The notes beneath the pieces are model-generated. The model ran no database searches, was not told the origin of the DNA, and was given only the letters and a program-made list of their open reading frames with translations. From Monocercomonoides exilis (Eukaryota > Preaxostyla > Oxymonadida > Polymastigidae): DNA of 64,000 nt. A program made the translations under genes and the position numbers. Shown piece after piece: positions 44,101-55,662 of the stretch (position 1 is the first letter of the stretch; each line of letters begins with the position of its first letter). Location: contig LSRY02000067.1 of NCBI GenBank assembly GCA_001643675.2, positions 205,242 to 269,241 of the forward strand. Reading direction: 5' to 3'.

Positions 44101-45150
44101 GAAGAACTCCGTTTCAAACAAAAGGGCATCCGCATAACAGAAGAACGATGGATGGAAAAGCGGTGTTAACGAAGGAGAAGAACACATCAGAGTGAATTGG
44201 TGAGTGTGTGGGTGTGTTATAAAAAGAAGGCGCGCGTTTTGATGAGTGAGGGAGTTGAGAAAGAGGCAGCAGAGACAAGGGTGGAGTCGTGAGATAGAAA
44301 GCAGAGAGGAAGAAGAGAGAGGAAAATGAATTGTTTGTGTGATTGAACTGAGGCATGGCTCACTGGCGTCAAAGGAAGTTTTCACAGAGGAAGCTGAAGA
44401 AGATGTAAATAAAGATGTTGCTGTTGGGTTTGGAAAAATAGAAGCAGAACTTGATGATGATGAAAAGAAAGAAGATTCATTTAAAGTCATTTCAAATGTT
44501 GTTGTTTGAGCATTTGCTGCTTGATAAATCTGTTTGTTTTTGTGGAAATACGGATGAATAGCGATTGTGGGGACGATCATTCCTCCTCTCTCTTTCCTCT
44601 CCCGCTCTTCTTCTGCCCTTTCTTCTTCAAAGTCATCCAAGTCCAAAATGTCGTATCGAGTGCCTGAAACATCATAGCTCAGTTCGTTGAGCCTTCCTTC
44701 TCCCCCAAAAGACGATGCAGAAACCGGAGAATGGCGCACCAGCGAAGAACGAGGCGATGAGTTTTCAGTCAATTCCTTGTCCTCCTTTGCATGTTTTGTC
44801 TTTGATATTTTGTCTTTGTTCTCTGTCAGCTTTTTCAGCCTCTCTCTTTCTGAGATCAGATCCTCCAGCGACTCAAAGTAGATGTCCATTTCTCTGCCCC
44901 ACTTCACTCCACCCACATAATTGAATGAAACATCAATGTACGGAGTGAATAAGGCATTTTGCGAAGAAATCTGTGATTGTTCTGTTTCAGAAGAAAAAAA
45001 GGAAGAAGAAGAGGAAGAAGAATTGGAAGGATAAGAAGAAATTGAAGATGAAACAGAAGAAGGAGAACAAGAAGATGAAAATGCAGAGGAAAAGAGATAA
45101 ACCTGAGGTATATCATGAGGAGCAAAAGAGTTGGAGTGATGAAGATGGAG
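41182..45150 (-). pseudogene. Ser-rich / coiled-coil protein gene, multi-exon or decayed
   Basis: A chain of protein-like segments read leftward. 45150 to 43975: Ser-rich, then LFTPYIDVSFNYVGGVKWG and DIYFESLEDLISERERLKKL. About 43850-43530: KGQFIVEDKEEEERRKSEQS, FKTFFSDPKEKTKKHGRL. 43508-43119: LYSLLTHERILTLMSAGDIA. About 42720-42360: a charged coiled coil ending KKRNAFVSYLKKKKIQKSES. About 42250-42160: Lys-rich. A candidate intron lies at 42047-42158 (GTGAAAATGC to TTCACAAG). 41965-41660: Ser-rich. Several joints have stops or frame changes that introns do not obviously explain. It could be a real gene with unresolved introns or a pseudogene. No family recognised; the coiled-coil and Ser-rich content suggest a structural or scaffold role at most. 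Confidence 0.45.
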
Positions 45151-45491
45151 ATGATGACTTCATTTTCGATGAGAAAGATGAAAAAGATGAGAAGAATTGG
45201 AAGAAGGAAGGAAGAAATCAGTTGTGGTGTTGTTGGGGTATTTGTATGAGGAAGAAGGATGGGAATAAATGGAAAAAGAAGAAGTAGAAGCAGAAGAAGA
45301 AGATCATAACGAAGATGAAATTCCTGAAATTCCTTGATATTCTCCATGCTTCTTCTGTTTGTTTGCATCATCATTCATTCTGTTTGAAGATAAATTGAAA
45401 TTCTGCTTGTCTGGAGAAGGAAGAAGATGTGTTTCTTCTCTTTGAAAAGAGCGATGGGGAAAGGAAAAGATATTGGATTTGAGACGATCAG

Positions 45492-48400
45492 ATGAAGAGG
45501 AGGAAGAAGATGATGAGGAAGATGATAAAGAAGAAGAAGAAGAAGAAGAAGAAGAAGAAGAAGAAGAGGAGGAGGAGGAGGAGGAGGAGGAGGAGGAGGA
45601 GGAAGAAGAAGAAGAAGAAGAAGAAGAAGAAGAAGAAGAATTTAATTAAGCAGAAGGAGAAAGAGAAGAAAAGGAAGAAGAAGAAGATAATGAAATATGA
45701 AGGGAATCTTGATTTGTATTATTTATTGAAGTGACAGAAGAAGAAGAATTTAATGGAGAAGGAGAAGAAGAGGGAGAAAGAGAAAGAGAAGAGGAGGAGG
45801 AGGAAGAAGAAATAAAAGAGAAGGAAGAGAAGGAAGAAGAGAAGAAGAAAGAAAAAAGAATAATTCCATTTGAAATTCAAAATTTTAATATAACATTTTG
45901 GAAGATGTTTATTTCATTGGATGAGAGAGAAAGAGAAAGAGAAGGAGAAGGAGAAGGAGAAGAAGAAGAAGAAGGAGAAGGAGAAGGAGAAGGAGAAAGA
46001 GAAGGAGAAAGAGAAAGAGAAAGAGAAAGGAAGGGAAGGAAAGGAAGAAGAAAAGGAAGAAAGAGAAGAGAAAATTAAAGAAGAAGAAATAAAAGAAGAA
46101 GAAGAAGAAGAATATCAAAGAGGATTTATATTGGAAGATGTGGCAAAGGACAATGAATTATCAAATGAAGAAAGAAGAAAGAAAGAAGGAGAAAGAGAAG
46201 AAGAAGGAAACAAAAAAGGAGAAAGAAAAGAAGAAGAAGAAATAAACAATGAGAAAGAGGAAAATGTTTTGTTTTGTATAAAAACTGGATTTAAACTAGA
46301 TGAAGATGAAGAAAGTGAAGAAGCTAACGAGAAAGAAGAGAAAGAAGAGAAAGAGAAAGAAGAGAAAGAAGAGAAAGAAGAGAAAGAAGAAGAAGAAGAG
46401 AAAGAGAAAGAAATAAAAGAAGAACTAAAAGAGAATAATAATAATAATAATAATAACATCAGTAATGATAAAGAAATGATTGACTGTTATTCAACACCAA
46501 TGGAATTGATGGAGAGCATAGAAAAGATAGCTGAAGAGAGGAGGAGGAGGAGAAGAAGGAGAGAGAGAAATATTGAAGATAAACCAATTGAAAAGAAAGA
46601 AGAAGAGGAAGAAGAAGAAATGAAGATAGAGAAGAAAAAAGAGAAGAAGGAAGAGGAGAAAGATGAAATAAAGAAAGAAATGAAGAAAGAAAGTGAAAAA
46701 GAAGAAGATAAAAATGAAAAGAAGAAGAAGGAAAAGAAGGGTAACAACGTCATCAAGAATGAAATAGAATCAACAAAACAAGTTACAAAGAAGAAAATCA
46801 AAGAAGAAGAGAAAGAAGAGAAAGAAGAGAAAGAAGAGAAAAAGGAGAAAGAAGAGGAGATTGAAAAGAAATTGGAGAAATTAGAGAAGTATTTGAAAGA
46901 AGAAGAAGAAAACAAAAAGAAGAAAGCGGAAGAAGAAAGAGAAAGAGAAAGAGAAAGAGAAGAAGAAGAAGAGAAGAAGAAGAAGATAAAAGAGGAGAAG
47001 AAAAAGCAAATGATGGAGAGGAAGAAGAAGATAATGGAGCAGCAGATGAAGAAAGAGGAAGAGAGGAGGAAGAAAAGAAAAGAAGAAGCAGAAAGAAAAA
47101 GAAAAGAAATTGAAGAAATCCAAAGAAGAAATGAAGAAATGTATAGAAAACAAAGAGAAGAGCTAGAAATGAAGCTGAAAGAAGAAGAAGAGAAGAAAAG
47201 GAGAATTATAGAAGAAAGAAAGAAAGCAATAGAAGAAGAGAAGAAGAAGAAAGAATTTAGAGAGAAAGAGAAGAAAGAGAATGAGAAGATGAAGAGAATG
47301 GAAGATATTTGTGTGGAAAGGATGAAGAAGAGGAAGAAAAGAGAAGAAGAAAGAAGAGAAGAAGAAGAAAGAAGAAGAATGTTTGAAGAAGAAGCAAGAA
47401 GTGCATTAGAGATGGAGAGAAGAAGAAGAAAGGAAGAAGAGAAGAAGAAGAGAGAAAGAGAAGAAATGAAGAAAGAAGATGAAATGATGATGATGTTTAG
47501 AGAGAAAGAGAGAGAAAGAGAAGAAGGAGAAGCCAAAGAAAGAAAGATGATGGAGAAGGAAGAAGAAGAAATAAAGAGAAGAATAGAGAAGATGATGAAG
47601 GAGAAAGAGAAGAAGAAGAGAGAGAAAGAGAAGAAGGAGAGGAAGAAGAGGGAAATGGAAGAAAAAGAGAGGAGAAAGAAAGAAGAAGAAGAAAGAAGAA
47701 GAGAAGAAGAAGAAAGAAAGAAGAAAGAGGAAGAAATGAAAAGAATAGAAGAAGAAGAGAGGAAGAAGAAAGAAGAAGAAGAAAGAAGAAGAAGATTAGA
47801 GCAGAGAAGAAGGGATAAAGAGAGAGAGAGAGAGAAGAGAAAGCAAATAGAGGCAGAAAGAATGAAGAAGGAGAAAGAGATGGAGAGGAAGAAGAAAGAA
47901 GAAATAATGAAGAAAGAGGAAGAATTGAAGAGGAAAGTGAAAGAAGAGCTTAGAAAAGTGTATTTGATGGAGAAGAAGCAAAGAGAAGAAGCAGAAGAAA
48001 GAGAAAGAGAAAGAGAAAAGGAAAAGGAGAAGGAGAAGATGAGAAGGAAGAAAATAGAAGAGGAAATGGAAGAAGAAAGAAGAAGAAAGAAGAAGAAGAA
48101 GAAAGAAGAAGAAGAAGAAAGAAAGAGAAAAGAAAGAGAAGAAGAAGAAGAAGAAGAAGAAGAAGAGAAGAAGAGAAGAAGAGAGAAAAAGAAGAATGTT
48201 GGAGCAAATTATGAAGATGGAGAGAGAAAGAAGAGAACAAGAAAGATTGAAGAGAATAAAAGAAGAAGAAGAAGAGAAGGAGAAAGAGAGAAAGAGAAAG
48301 GAAGAAGAAGAAGAAGAGAAAGAGAGAGAAAGAAGAAGAAAGGAAGAAGAAGAAGAAGAAGAGAAGAAGAGAAAGAAGAGGAAGAAGAGGAAGAAGAGGA

Positions 48401-49727
48401 AGAAGAGGAAGAAGAGGAGGAAGAAGAAGATTTAGAGGAAGAAGATGATGACATTGAAAATGATGAATATGAATATGAATATGAAGAAGAAGAAGAAGAA
48501 GATTATGAATTGGAAGAAGAAGATGATGATGAAGAAGAATACGATGAGGAGGAGGAGGGAGGAGGGAGGAGGAGGAGGAGGAGGAGGAGGAGGAGGAAGA
48601 AGAAGAAGAAGAAGAAGAAGAAGAAGAAGAAAATGATGAAAAAGAAAGAAGGAGAAGGAAGAGAAGGAGAAGAAGAAGAAGAAAGTGAACCAGAAGCCCC
48701 AGCAATTCCTTCTATACCTTCTTCTCCTTCTCCTTCTTCTTCTTCTCATTCTCTTTCGAATGATTCAGAAGTGAATGAGTTTGATTTTGGGTTTGAAATG
48801 AATGAAGAAGAAGGAGAAAGAAGAGAAAGAGAAGAAAGAGAAGAAGAAAAACCAAAAATACCTGAAATTCCATCATATTCTTCATCAGAAGAAGAAGATA
48901 ATGATTTTGTTATTAATTCTTCTTCTTCTTCTTCTTCTCCTCTTCCTCCTCCAATCCCAATGAATGAAGAAGAAGAAGAAGAAGAAGAGAGAGAAAGAAA
49001 AGAAGAGAAAGAGAAAGAGAAAGAGAAAGAGAAAGAGAAAGAAGAAGAAGAAGAAGAAGAAGAAATGAAGAAGCTAATGAAGATGAATGGAGAAGGAATA
49101 ATTGAATATTCGATAGAAGAAATGAAAAAAGAACAAGAAGAAAGAAGAAGAGAAATAAAAATGCATTTGAAGAAGATGAAGGAGAAAGAAGAAGAAGAAG
49201 GAAAAGAAAGAGAAAGAGAAGAAAGAGAAAAGAAATTGAAAGAATTGAGAGAAAGTTTGATTATTAAAGAAGAAGGAGAAGGAGAAGGAGAAGAGAAAGA
49301 AGAGAAAGAAGAGGAAGAAGAGGAAGAAGAGGAAGAAGAGGAAGAAGAGGAGGAAGAAGAAGATTTAGAGGAAGAAGATGATGACATTGAAAATGATGAA
49401 TATGAATATGAATATGAAGAAGAAGAAGAAGAAGATGATGATGAAGAAGAATACGATGAGGAGGAGGAGGGAGGAGGGAGGAGGGAGGAGGAGGAGGAGG
49501 AGGAGGAGGAGGAGGAGGAAGAAGAAGAAGAAGGAGGAGAAGAGAATGGAAGAAGAAGAAGAAAAGAAGAAGAAGAAGAAGATGTTGATGGAGTTGAAGA
49601 AGAAGAGGAAGAGGAGGAGGAAGAGGAAGAGGAAGTAGTAGTAGTAGTAGTAGTAGAAGAAGAAGAAGAAGAGGAAGAGGAAGAGGAAGAGGAAGAGGAA
49701 GAAGAAGAAGAAGATTGGTGGAAGTGA
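45492..49727 (+). CDS. Glu/Lys/Arg-rich low-complexity protein on a purine-rich strand
   Basis: The longest frame, 45921-49727, encodes 1,268 residues of almost only Glu, Lys, Arg, Met and Ile. It is interrupted by a few informative stretches (YQRGFILEDVAKDNELSNEE; ENVLFCIKTGFKLDEDEESE; MIDCYSTPMELMESIEKIAE; PEAPAIPSIPSSPSPSSSSH) and ends in TGA. Pattern and charge suit a very long single alpha helix or coiled coil, as in caldesmon- or trichohyalin-like proteins. Around 48196-48435 the adjacent frame looks better (MLEQIMKMERERREQERL), so a frame shift inside the repeats is likely in evolution or assembly. 45492-45870 is similar in another frame. The antisense strand is open as poly-Ser/Phe/Leu only because of the purine bias. 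Confidence 0.5.
48379..49495 (+). repeat. Internal duplication in the acidic region
   Basis: 48379-48575 and 49312-49495 are near copies encoding DLEEEDDDIENDEYEYEYEE and the following DDDEEEYDEEEEGGG. The first copy has 18 extra bases (YELEEE). Both continue into GGAGG-type repeats. Confidence 0.8.
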
Positions 49728-50292
49728 AAGGAGGTTTTGCAATGAAAGTGATTGAAGTGCATTTGAACATGTTTCATCTGCTGCTTCTTTCTCCTCATCC
49801 GAAGATGATGAAGCGAAAGAGCAAGATATTTGGACATAGCAACATTCAGTTGTTTCACAATCAACTGGCAATGATGACGATTAAAAGGAAGATGATATCA
49901 AAGATGATGCTAATTCTTGATACTCCGTTCTTTCAGCAGTTGCTCCTTCAAATTGTTCAGATTTGGACGAATAAATTTGGTCATCCAATGGTCCTTCTAA
50001 AGATTCTGAGGTTTTCGTGTTTGCATATCCTTCTCAGCGTCTTCTTCATTCTCTTTCACTCTCACTCTCTTCTTCTTCGTTTTCTTTTCTGACTTTTTCA
50101 AGTTCTTTGTTAATTTCTTTTCTTAATTCCTTTTATAACATCCTTTCATCTGGTTTGATTGCAATTCACCTCAATCTCCCTCATTTCCTCGACCTCCTTC
50201 ATCTTCCAAATCATCATTTCACCTCTTCATTTTCTCCTCTTTCTATCCCTTTCGATCTGAGCACTCAACAAAACGAATCAGAATTCTTGTGA
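49728..50292 (+). pseudogene. Possible degenerate Ser/Asp-rich coding tail
   Basis: One frame reads HVSSAASFSSSEDDEAKEQD, then SVVSQSTGNDDD and VLSAVAPSNCSDLDE, with TAG, TAA, TGA and TAA between pieces, and becomes a Ser/Leu-rich open frame to 50292. It may be the decayed 3' part of the preceding gene. Low-complexity composition limits confidence. Confidence 0.3.
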
Positions 50293-50299
50293 TTATTAA

Positions 50300-51925
50300 A
50301 AAATAAGGTTCATCTTTCCCTTTTGCCTCTGGCTCAACAGAACTCTTCATCTGATGTCCAGCCCTTCTTCTGTGTGGATGAAGACATGTAGAATAGGAAG
50401 AAAGCAAACCAAGTGGAAAAGCAGAGAAAAGAGAAGAAGAAGAAGAATGGGTAGGTTGCTGTTTATTCTGTGCCTTTGAATGAATACGGAGTTGCAGTTG
50501 AGAAAAGCAGAAGAGGGAAAATGAGTTTCTGGAAGCTGAGTAAAATCGAAGTTGGAAATTTGCACAAAGTTGCCTTTTTTGTCACTTTATGAATTAATCA
50601 AACGAAAATGCCTCCGTTGCAGTCATTTGTTTCCGTCTTTCATTCGCCTCGCTTTATCTTCTTTTAAGCTGTTTTTCTTTCTGTTCTCAAAAAGAAATGA
50701 GATATTTTCCTTTATATTTTCTGCAGTTGCACCTATTTTCAGCTTGCAATCACGGTGCAGGCGGAGGAGCGAACGAATAATAAACAGCACTAGCAGATAC
50801 CAATAAAATTCGCGGTTGATAATAACTTCTGGTATTTTTATAGGAAATTGTATTGCCGTTTAAAAAAATACCGTTGTTGATGTAATAGATGCTTCTGCTT
50901 TTGCTTCTGCTGTTTCGATCGTGTTGGGAGTGATTTTTCCTGATCGTTCGTTTTGTGTTCTCGTAATCATCGGAATCATCACACATGGAGTTTCTTTCTT
51001 CTTCCATTTAATCATATTTCATTTCCTTATCTTCTTCATTCATTTCTCCTACTCTTTCTATTTCTCTCCCTTTTCTCAGAGAAAATTCTTGATCCTTCAT
51101 CTTCATCTGCAAATTCAGTTGTTCTTCATTTGATCGATTGAACGGCAAATGGGGAGATCTGAACGTAAAACAACACATTGCTTCAAATTCAGTCGAAATT
51201 TTCAATACAAATTGGATAATGCATCAGAGATGATGATATAATGGAATGGGATGTGGAAGAAGAAGACGAAGATTAAGAAGAAGAAGAAGAAGAAGATATT
51301 GAAGTTTCAAATGCCATCTGATATTCAATGTCTGCCTCCTGCTTCAAATGTCCAACAAATTGATTTGCAAATCAAATTGTTATTCCATCAGAACATGACA
51401 ATAATTCTCCAAAAAATGCTCAATGTGAAGAAAGTGCCAAATCCATTTCTGTGAAAGTGACTTGTCTCTCTTTTCGGTTGTATCGACTTTCTTGTCTTCT
51501 CTGTGTAACTATTTTCAATCTTTTGCCATCTTCTCTTTGTTTCATTCATCTGTGTTGAGTAAAAGGTAATTAACATTTTCCAAAAAAGAATCTCCAAAAG
51601 CAATATCTTTTCGAGCAATGTTCAAAAAAAATGAATTTTTATCAGACAAGCTCAGTTTTCGCTCATTCCGTATCCGAAAAAATAGAAAGACGAAGACGAT
51701 GCAGAAGAAGATTGCCAAATACGGCTGTCAGCAATAAAATATAATGAAGAAGATGAGCAGATATTGTGAATAAATTCCTCTCTCTGTTGGAGTGGCTCGT
51801 AGAGAAGTTGAGCCAAATGAGAAGAAGTCAGCAGCATTTCCAGCAGAATATTCAGCAAAACGAGAATCACCAAAATTAACAGTGCTATCAGAAAAAACAT
51901 TTTGTGTGTTGAATGAAACAATCAT
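50300..51925 (-). pseudogene. Degenerate coding region, unknown
   Basis: Leftward, protein-like pieces in shifting frames: FNTQNVFSDSTVNFGDSRFA; RKDIAFGDSFLENVNYLLL; EEQLNLQMKMKDQEFSLRKG; a TAA; then NSMCDDSDDYENTKRTIRKN with an Arg/Ser-rich end. Moderate G+C supports former coding. No family recognised and the frame changes are unexplained. Confidence 0.35.
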
Positions 51926-52177
51926 TGGCCATTGAAATGTTTCATTTGTGTAAGGCTCTCTTGTTGTTCAACAAATCCATATCAATAATTTTGTTGAATA
52001 ATCTGAGGCTGAAAATGAATGATGAATTCATAAAATTTTCCGCTTGAACACGCCTTTATGTATATAATCATTTTTGAAAGTTATTGTTCTCCACACAAAC
52101 AAAAAATATGGAAAAAAAAGTTCTTTATTTGAAAAATAAAAAATATAACGATCAAATCTGGCTTTTGTTTATCAAAA

Positions 52178-55122
52178 ATGAATCCTTTCAAAAGAAAACA
52201 TAACGGAATTGGAAACAAGAGCGTCAAACGGGATGTGAAAAATCTAGAAAATATTTTCGGAAAAATGTCGGAAGACCACGCCGAACTTGTTCTCACATCA
52301 TTTTTACAATCTACGGAAAAAGGAAAAAAACTTTTGGAGGCATTGTCCACTTTGAAAACATGTTTGTATTTGTTTAATTATAAAATACAAAAAAACAATT
52401 ATTCTAACAACTTTATTTCATTTAAATTTGGATTTTTTTATTTACTACAGCTTTTCTGACAGAACACTACAACGAAATAGATCCTCACTCAGATTCAGAA
52501 AGCACTGAATCATTTGAAGATTATCCTTTGACAAAATGTGATAATAAAAATAAATATATTCATAAACAACATTTTCTGCAGTTTCCATTTGTTAAAATTA
52601 AATCAACTAAAAATTCACAAATACAACAAGAAAAACAGCTAAGCCTGAGTTCACAACAAATTAGTTCTATCAATTCACAGACAATATACAATACATCAAT
52701 ATTTCGCATTCCAAACATCAACAATCCAATTTTAACATCATCATTTATGAATATTGTTCAGTCAGATCCTTCTAATATTCATTCAAATACTTCTCCAGCT
52801 CCCTCAATGAATATTGTTCAGTCAGATCCTTCTAATATTCATTCAAATACTTCTCCAGCTCCCTCAATGAATATTGTTCAGTCAGATCCTTCTAATATTC
52901 ATTCAAATACTTCTCCAGCTCCCTCAATGAATATTGTTCAGTCAGATCCTTCTAATATTCATTCAAATACTTCTCCAGCTCCCTCAATGAATATTGTTCA
53001 GTCAGATCCTTCTAATATTCATTCAAATACTTCTCCAGCTCCCTCAATGAATATTGTTCAGTCAGATCCTTCTAATATTCATTCAAATACTTCTCCAGCT
53101 CCCTCAATGAATATTGTTCAGTCAGATCCTTCTAATATTCATTCAAATACTTCTCCAGCTCCCTCAATGAATATTGTTCAGTCAGATCCTTCTAATATTC
53201 ATTCAAATACTTCTCCAGCTCCCTCAATGAATATTGTTCAGTCAGATCCTTCTAATATTCATTCAAATACTTCTCCAGCTCCCTCAATGAATATTGTTCA
53301 GTCAGATCCTTCTAATATTCATTCAAATACTTCTCCAGCTCCCTCAATGAATATTGTTCAGTCAGATCCTTCTAATATTCATTCAAATACTTCTCCAGCT
53401 CCCTCAATGAATATTGTTCAGTCAGATCCTTCTAATATTCATTCAAATACTTCTCCAGCTCCCTCAATGAATATTGTTCAGTCAGATCCTTCTAATATTC
53501 ATTCAAATACTTCTCCAGCTCCCTCAATGAATATTGTTCAGTCAGATCCTTCTAATATTCATTCAAATACTTCTCCAGCTCCCTCAATGAATATTGTTCA
53601 GTCAGATCCTTCTAATATTCATTCAAATACTTCTCCAGCTCCCTCAATGAATATTGTTCAGTCAGATCCTTCTAATATTCATTCAAATACTTCTCCAGCT
53701 CCCTCAATGAATATTGTTCAGTCAGATCCTTCTAATATTCATTCAAATACTTCTCCAGCTCCCTCAATGAATATTGTTCAGTCAGATCCTTCTAATATTC
53801 ATTCAAATACTTCTCCAGCTCCCTCAATGAATATTGTTCAGTCAGATCCTTCTAATATTCATTCAAATACTTCTCCAGCTCCCTCAATGAATATTGTTCA
53901 GTCAGATCCTTCTAATATTCATTCAAAAACTTCAGTAATTTTGGATTATAGTTTTGAGGATTATTTTATAAATTCTATTGATACTTATGATTATTTTATG
54001 AAATGCATATTTCGTCCTAAATTGAAAATAGATAACAAATCCAAATTAAACACAGATTGTATTTATGATAATGCGGAGAGTTTGAATAAATTGGAGTTGA
54101 GTGATAAAGATAGTGATGATGATGAAAATGAATTAATGAGTATATGTGAAGGAAGATCATTGAATAATTTTGGGAAAACATGTGCTTTCAATTCTTTATG
54201 TCAATGTCTTGCTTCATTATGCATTGATAAATGCACAAAAGATAGCAACATTTCCAAAAATCAAAGTTATTTTTTGAATCTTTTGGAAGAAATTCGGAAT
54301 CCATCAAAAATAGTGAATGCTTGGGGAAAGAGGAGAATGAAGAATTTTTATGAACTGCTGTTTGGGTGTCTGGATGAACCAAAAATTTTGACTGACGTGT
54401 TTACTGCAGTTATGGAATTCCTATCAAAAAATAATTGGAATTTGAAGGAGATGTTTTTGATCCGCAGCCATAGAATAAATATGTGCACCAGCTGCCATCA
54501 TTTATCTTCATCATTAAGAGGAGCAGGTTATTTTATTTCAATCGCTGGATCAGATATTGTCGGTGGGTTGAATTGTGTGTTTCAAGCCTCAGATGATTTT
54601 GCTGAGAATCTACTTTCAAATTGTGATAACTGCTGGACGAAATCTGCATTTGAAAACTGGATATGGCTTTACGATTTCCCTTTCATTTTGTGTATTTATC
54701 ACAAGTTCATTGATGGAGATTATGTGAGTTCTCCTCCAATCAAATTATTCTTCAGAAGTCAAGGAATAGGCCCAAATGATTTTCATGTGTTCAGTCCTCG
54801 TGTGTTATCTTCAATTGACAATCATTCATCTGATAGTGAGATAGTTGCAAAATACAACTTCGTTGGAACAATTATCCATTCTTCATTGAAGCATAAAGAA
54901 GGGCATTTTATTTCAATAGTCAAAAATGGAAGTTCTACTGACCATTCCAATGACAGCTTTCTGCAGTGCGATGATGACAAAATTTCAATTATTGACTTCA
55001 CTAAATGGGACCAATACTGGGATTATCTTTCAGAAGAAAAATGGAATTTTTCAATGAGTTTTTTCAAACTGTTTGAAACAAAATACAGAAATAGTTCATC
55101 AAAACCCTTCTTGGATAAATGA
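52178..55122 (+). CDS. USP-like (peptidase C19) protein with a 20-copy repeat linker, locus B
   Basis: 951 residues in two exons (52178-52361; 52451-55122) with an 89-base intron (GTTTGTATTT to TTTACTACAG). Residues 1-60 form the family N-terminal module (GNKSVKRDVKNLENIFGKM). An acidic stretch and a Gln/Ser/Asn-rich region lead to the repeat array at about 161-554. The USP domain follows: Cys box NNFGKTCAFNSLCQCL (Cys about 639), CxxC pairs in NMCTSCHH and SNCDNCW that could bind zinc, and His box KEGHFISIVKNG (His about 880) with a following ISIIDFTKW. All hallmark residues of a ubiquitin hydrolase seem present, but the domain is divergent. Frame is fully open, glutamines use CAA/CAG only, stop is TGA. 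Inference: a deubiquitinase or a binding-only relative, with substrate unknown. Confidence 0.8.
52362..52450 (+). other. Intron of the USP-like gene, locus B
   Basis: 89 bases, phase 1, GTTTGTATTT donor and TACTACAG acceptor. The 63-kb gene has a phase-1 intron at the equivalent point. Confidence 0.8.
52747..53927 (+). repeat. 60-bp coding minisatellite, 19 full copies plus a partial one
   Basis: Unit encodes MNIVQSDPSNIHSNTSPAPS. Starts every 60 bases from 52747; all full copies look identical at the DNA level, including third codon positions. The twentieth copy from 53887 diverges after about 41 bases (HSKTSVIL). Confidence 0.97.
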
Positions 55123-55662
55123 ATGTTTCATATTTTTTTTTAATATTCATTAGTGCACATCATTAATCATTCCACTAAATAATAAATATCAACTGCGATT
55201 AAAACCATTTTTTAATTAAGAAAATATGAAATAAAAAATTGATAATTACACTGCATTAATTCAAATGAATTGACATTAAGTTGTCATATAGAATAACGTA
55301 AACATAATAACACGAAAGCATTTGTCTATCATTAATTAGTTAACAACCAAGTCATATAAACACCAAGTGTGATGTGGGGATAAAAAATAAAGTGAGTGAG
55401 AAATGGAAAGTGAGAAATTTAGAGTGAAAAATGATGTATTGATTTGTATTTACTGGTGAATTATTTTGTATGTTGTCTTTTCTGATATACTTGCCTATGA
55501 ATATTTATTTCAATACGGAACAAATGAATATTTCATTTTAAACTTTAGTCTTTTCTTTATTCAATTGGTGTTTTGATCATTTATGATAATTATCAATCCC
55601 ATTAAAATGATCATATCTATCCCTCCTCTTTCAATATCTCTTTCCACCATCAAATAAATTCT
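55123..55662. other. Intergenic sequence
   Basis: AT-rich, no gene. Lies between the convergent end of the USP-like gene and the pmp remnant. Confidence 0.5.

Noticed and set aside
46115-49864. Long Ser/Phe/Leu-rich minus-strand frames opposite the Glu-rich gene.
   Set aside because: They are the complement of purine-rich GAA/GAG repeats and lack any complex sequence.
52747-53927. CRISPR-like or satellite array.
   Set aside because: Units are contiguous 60-mers without spacers and stay in frame within a long open gene in a eukaryote.
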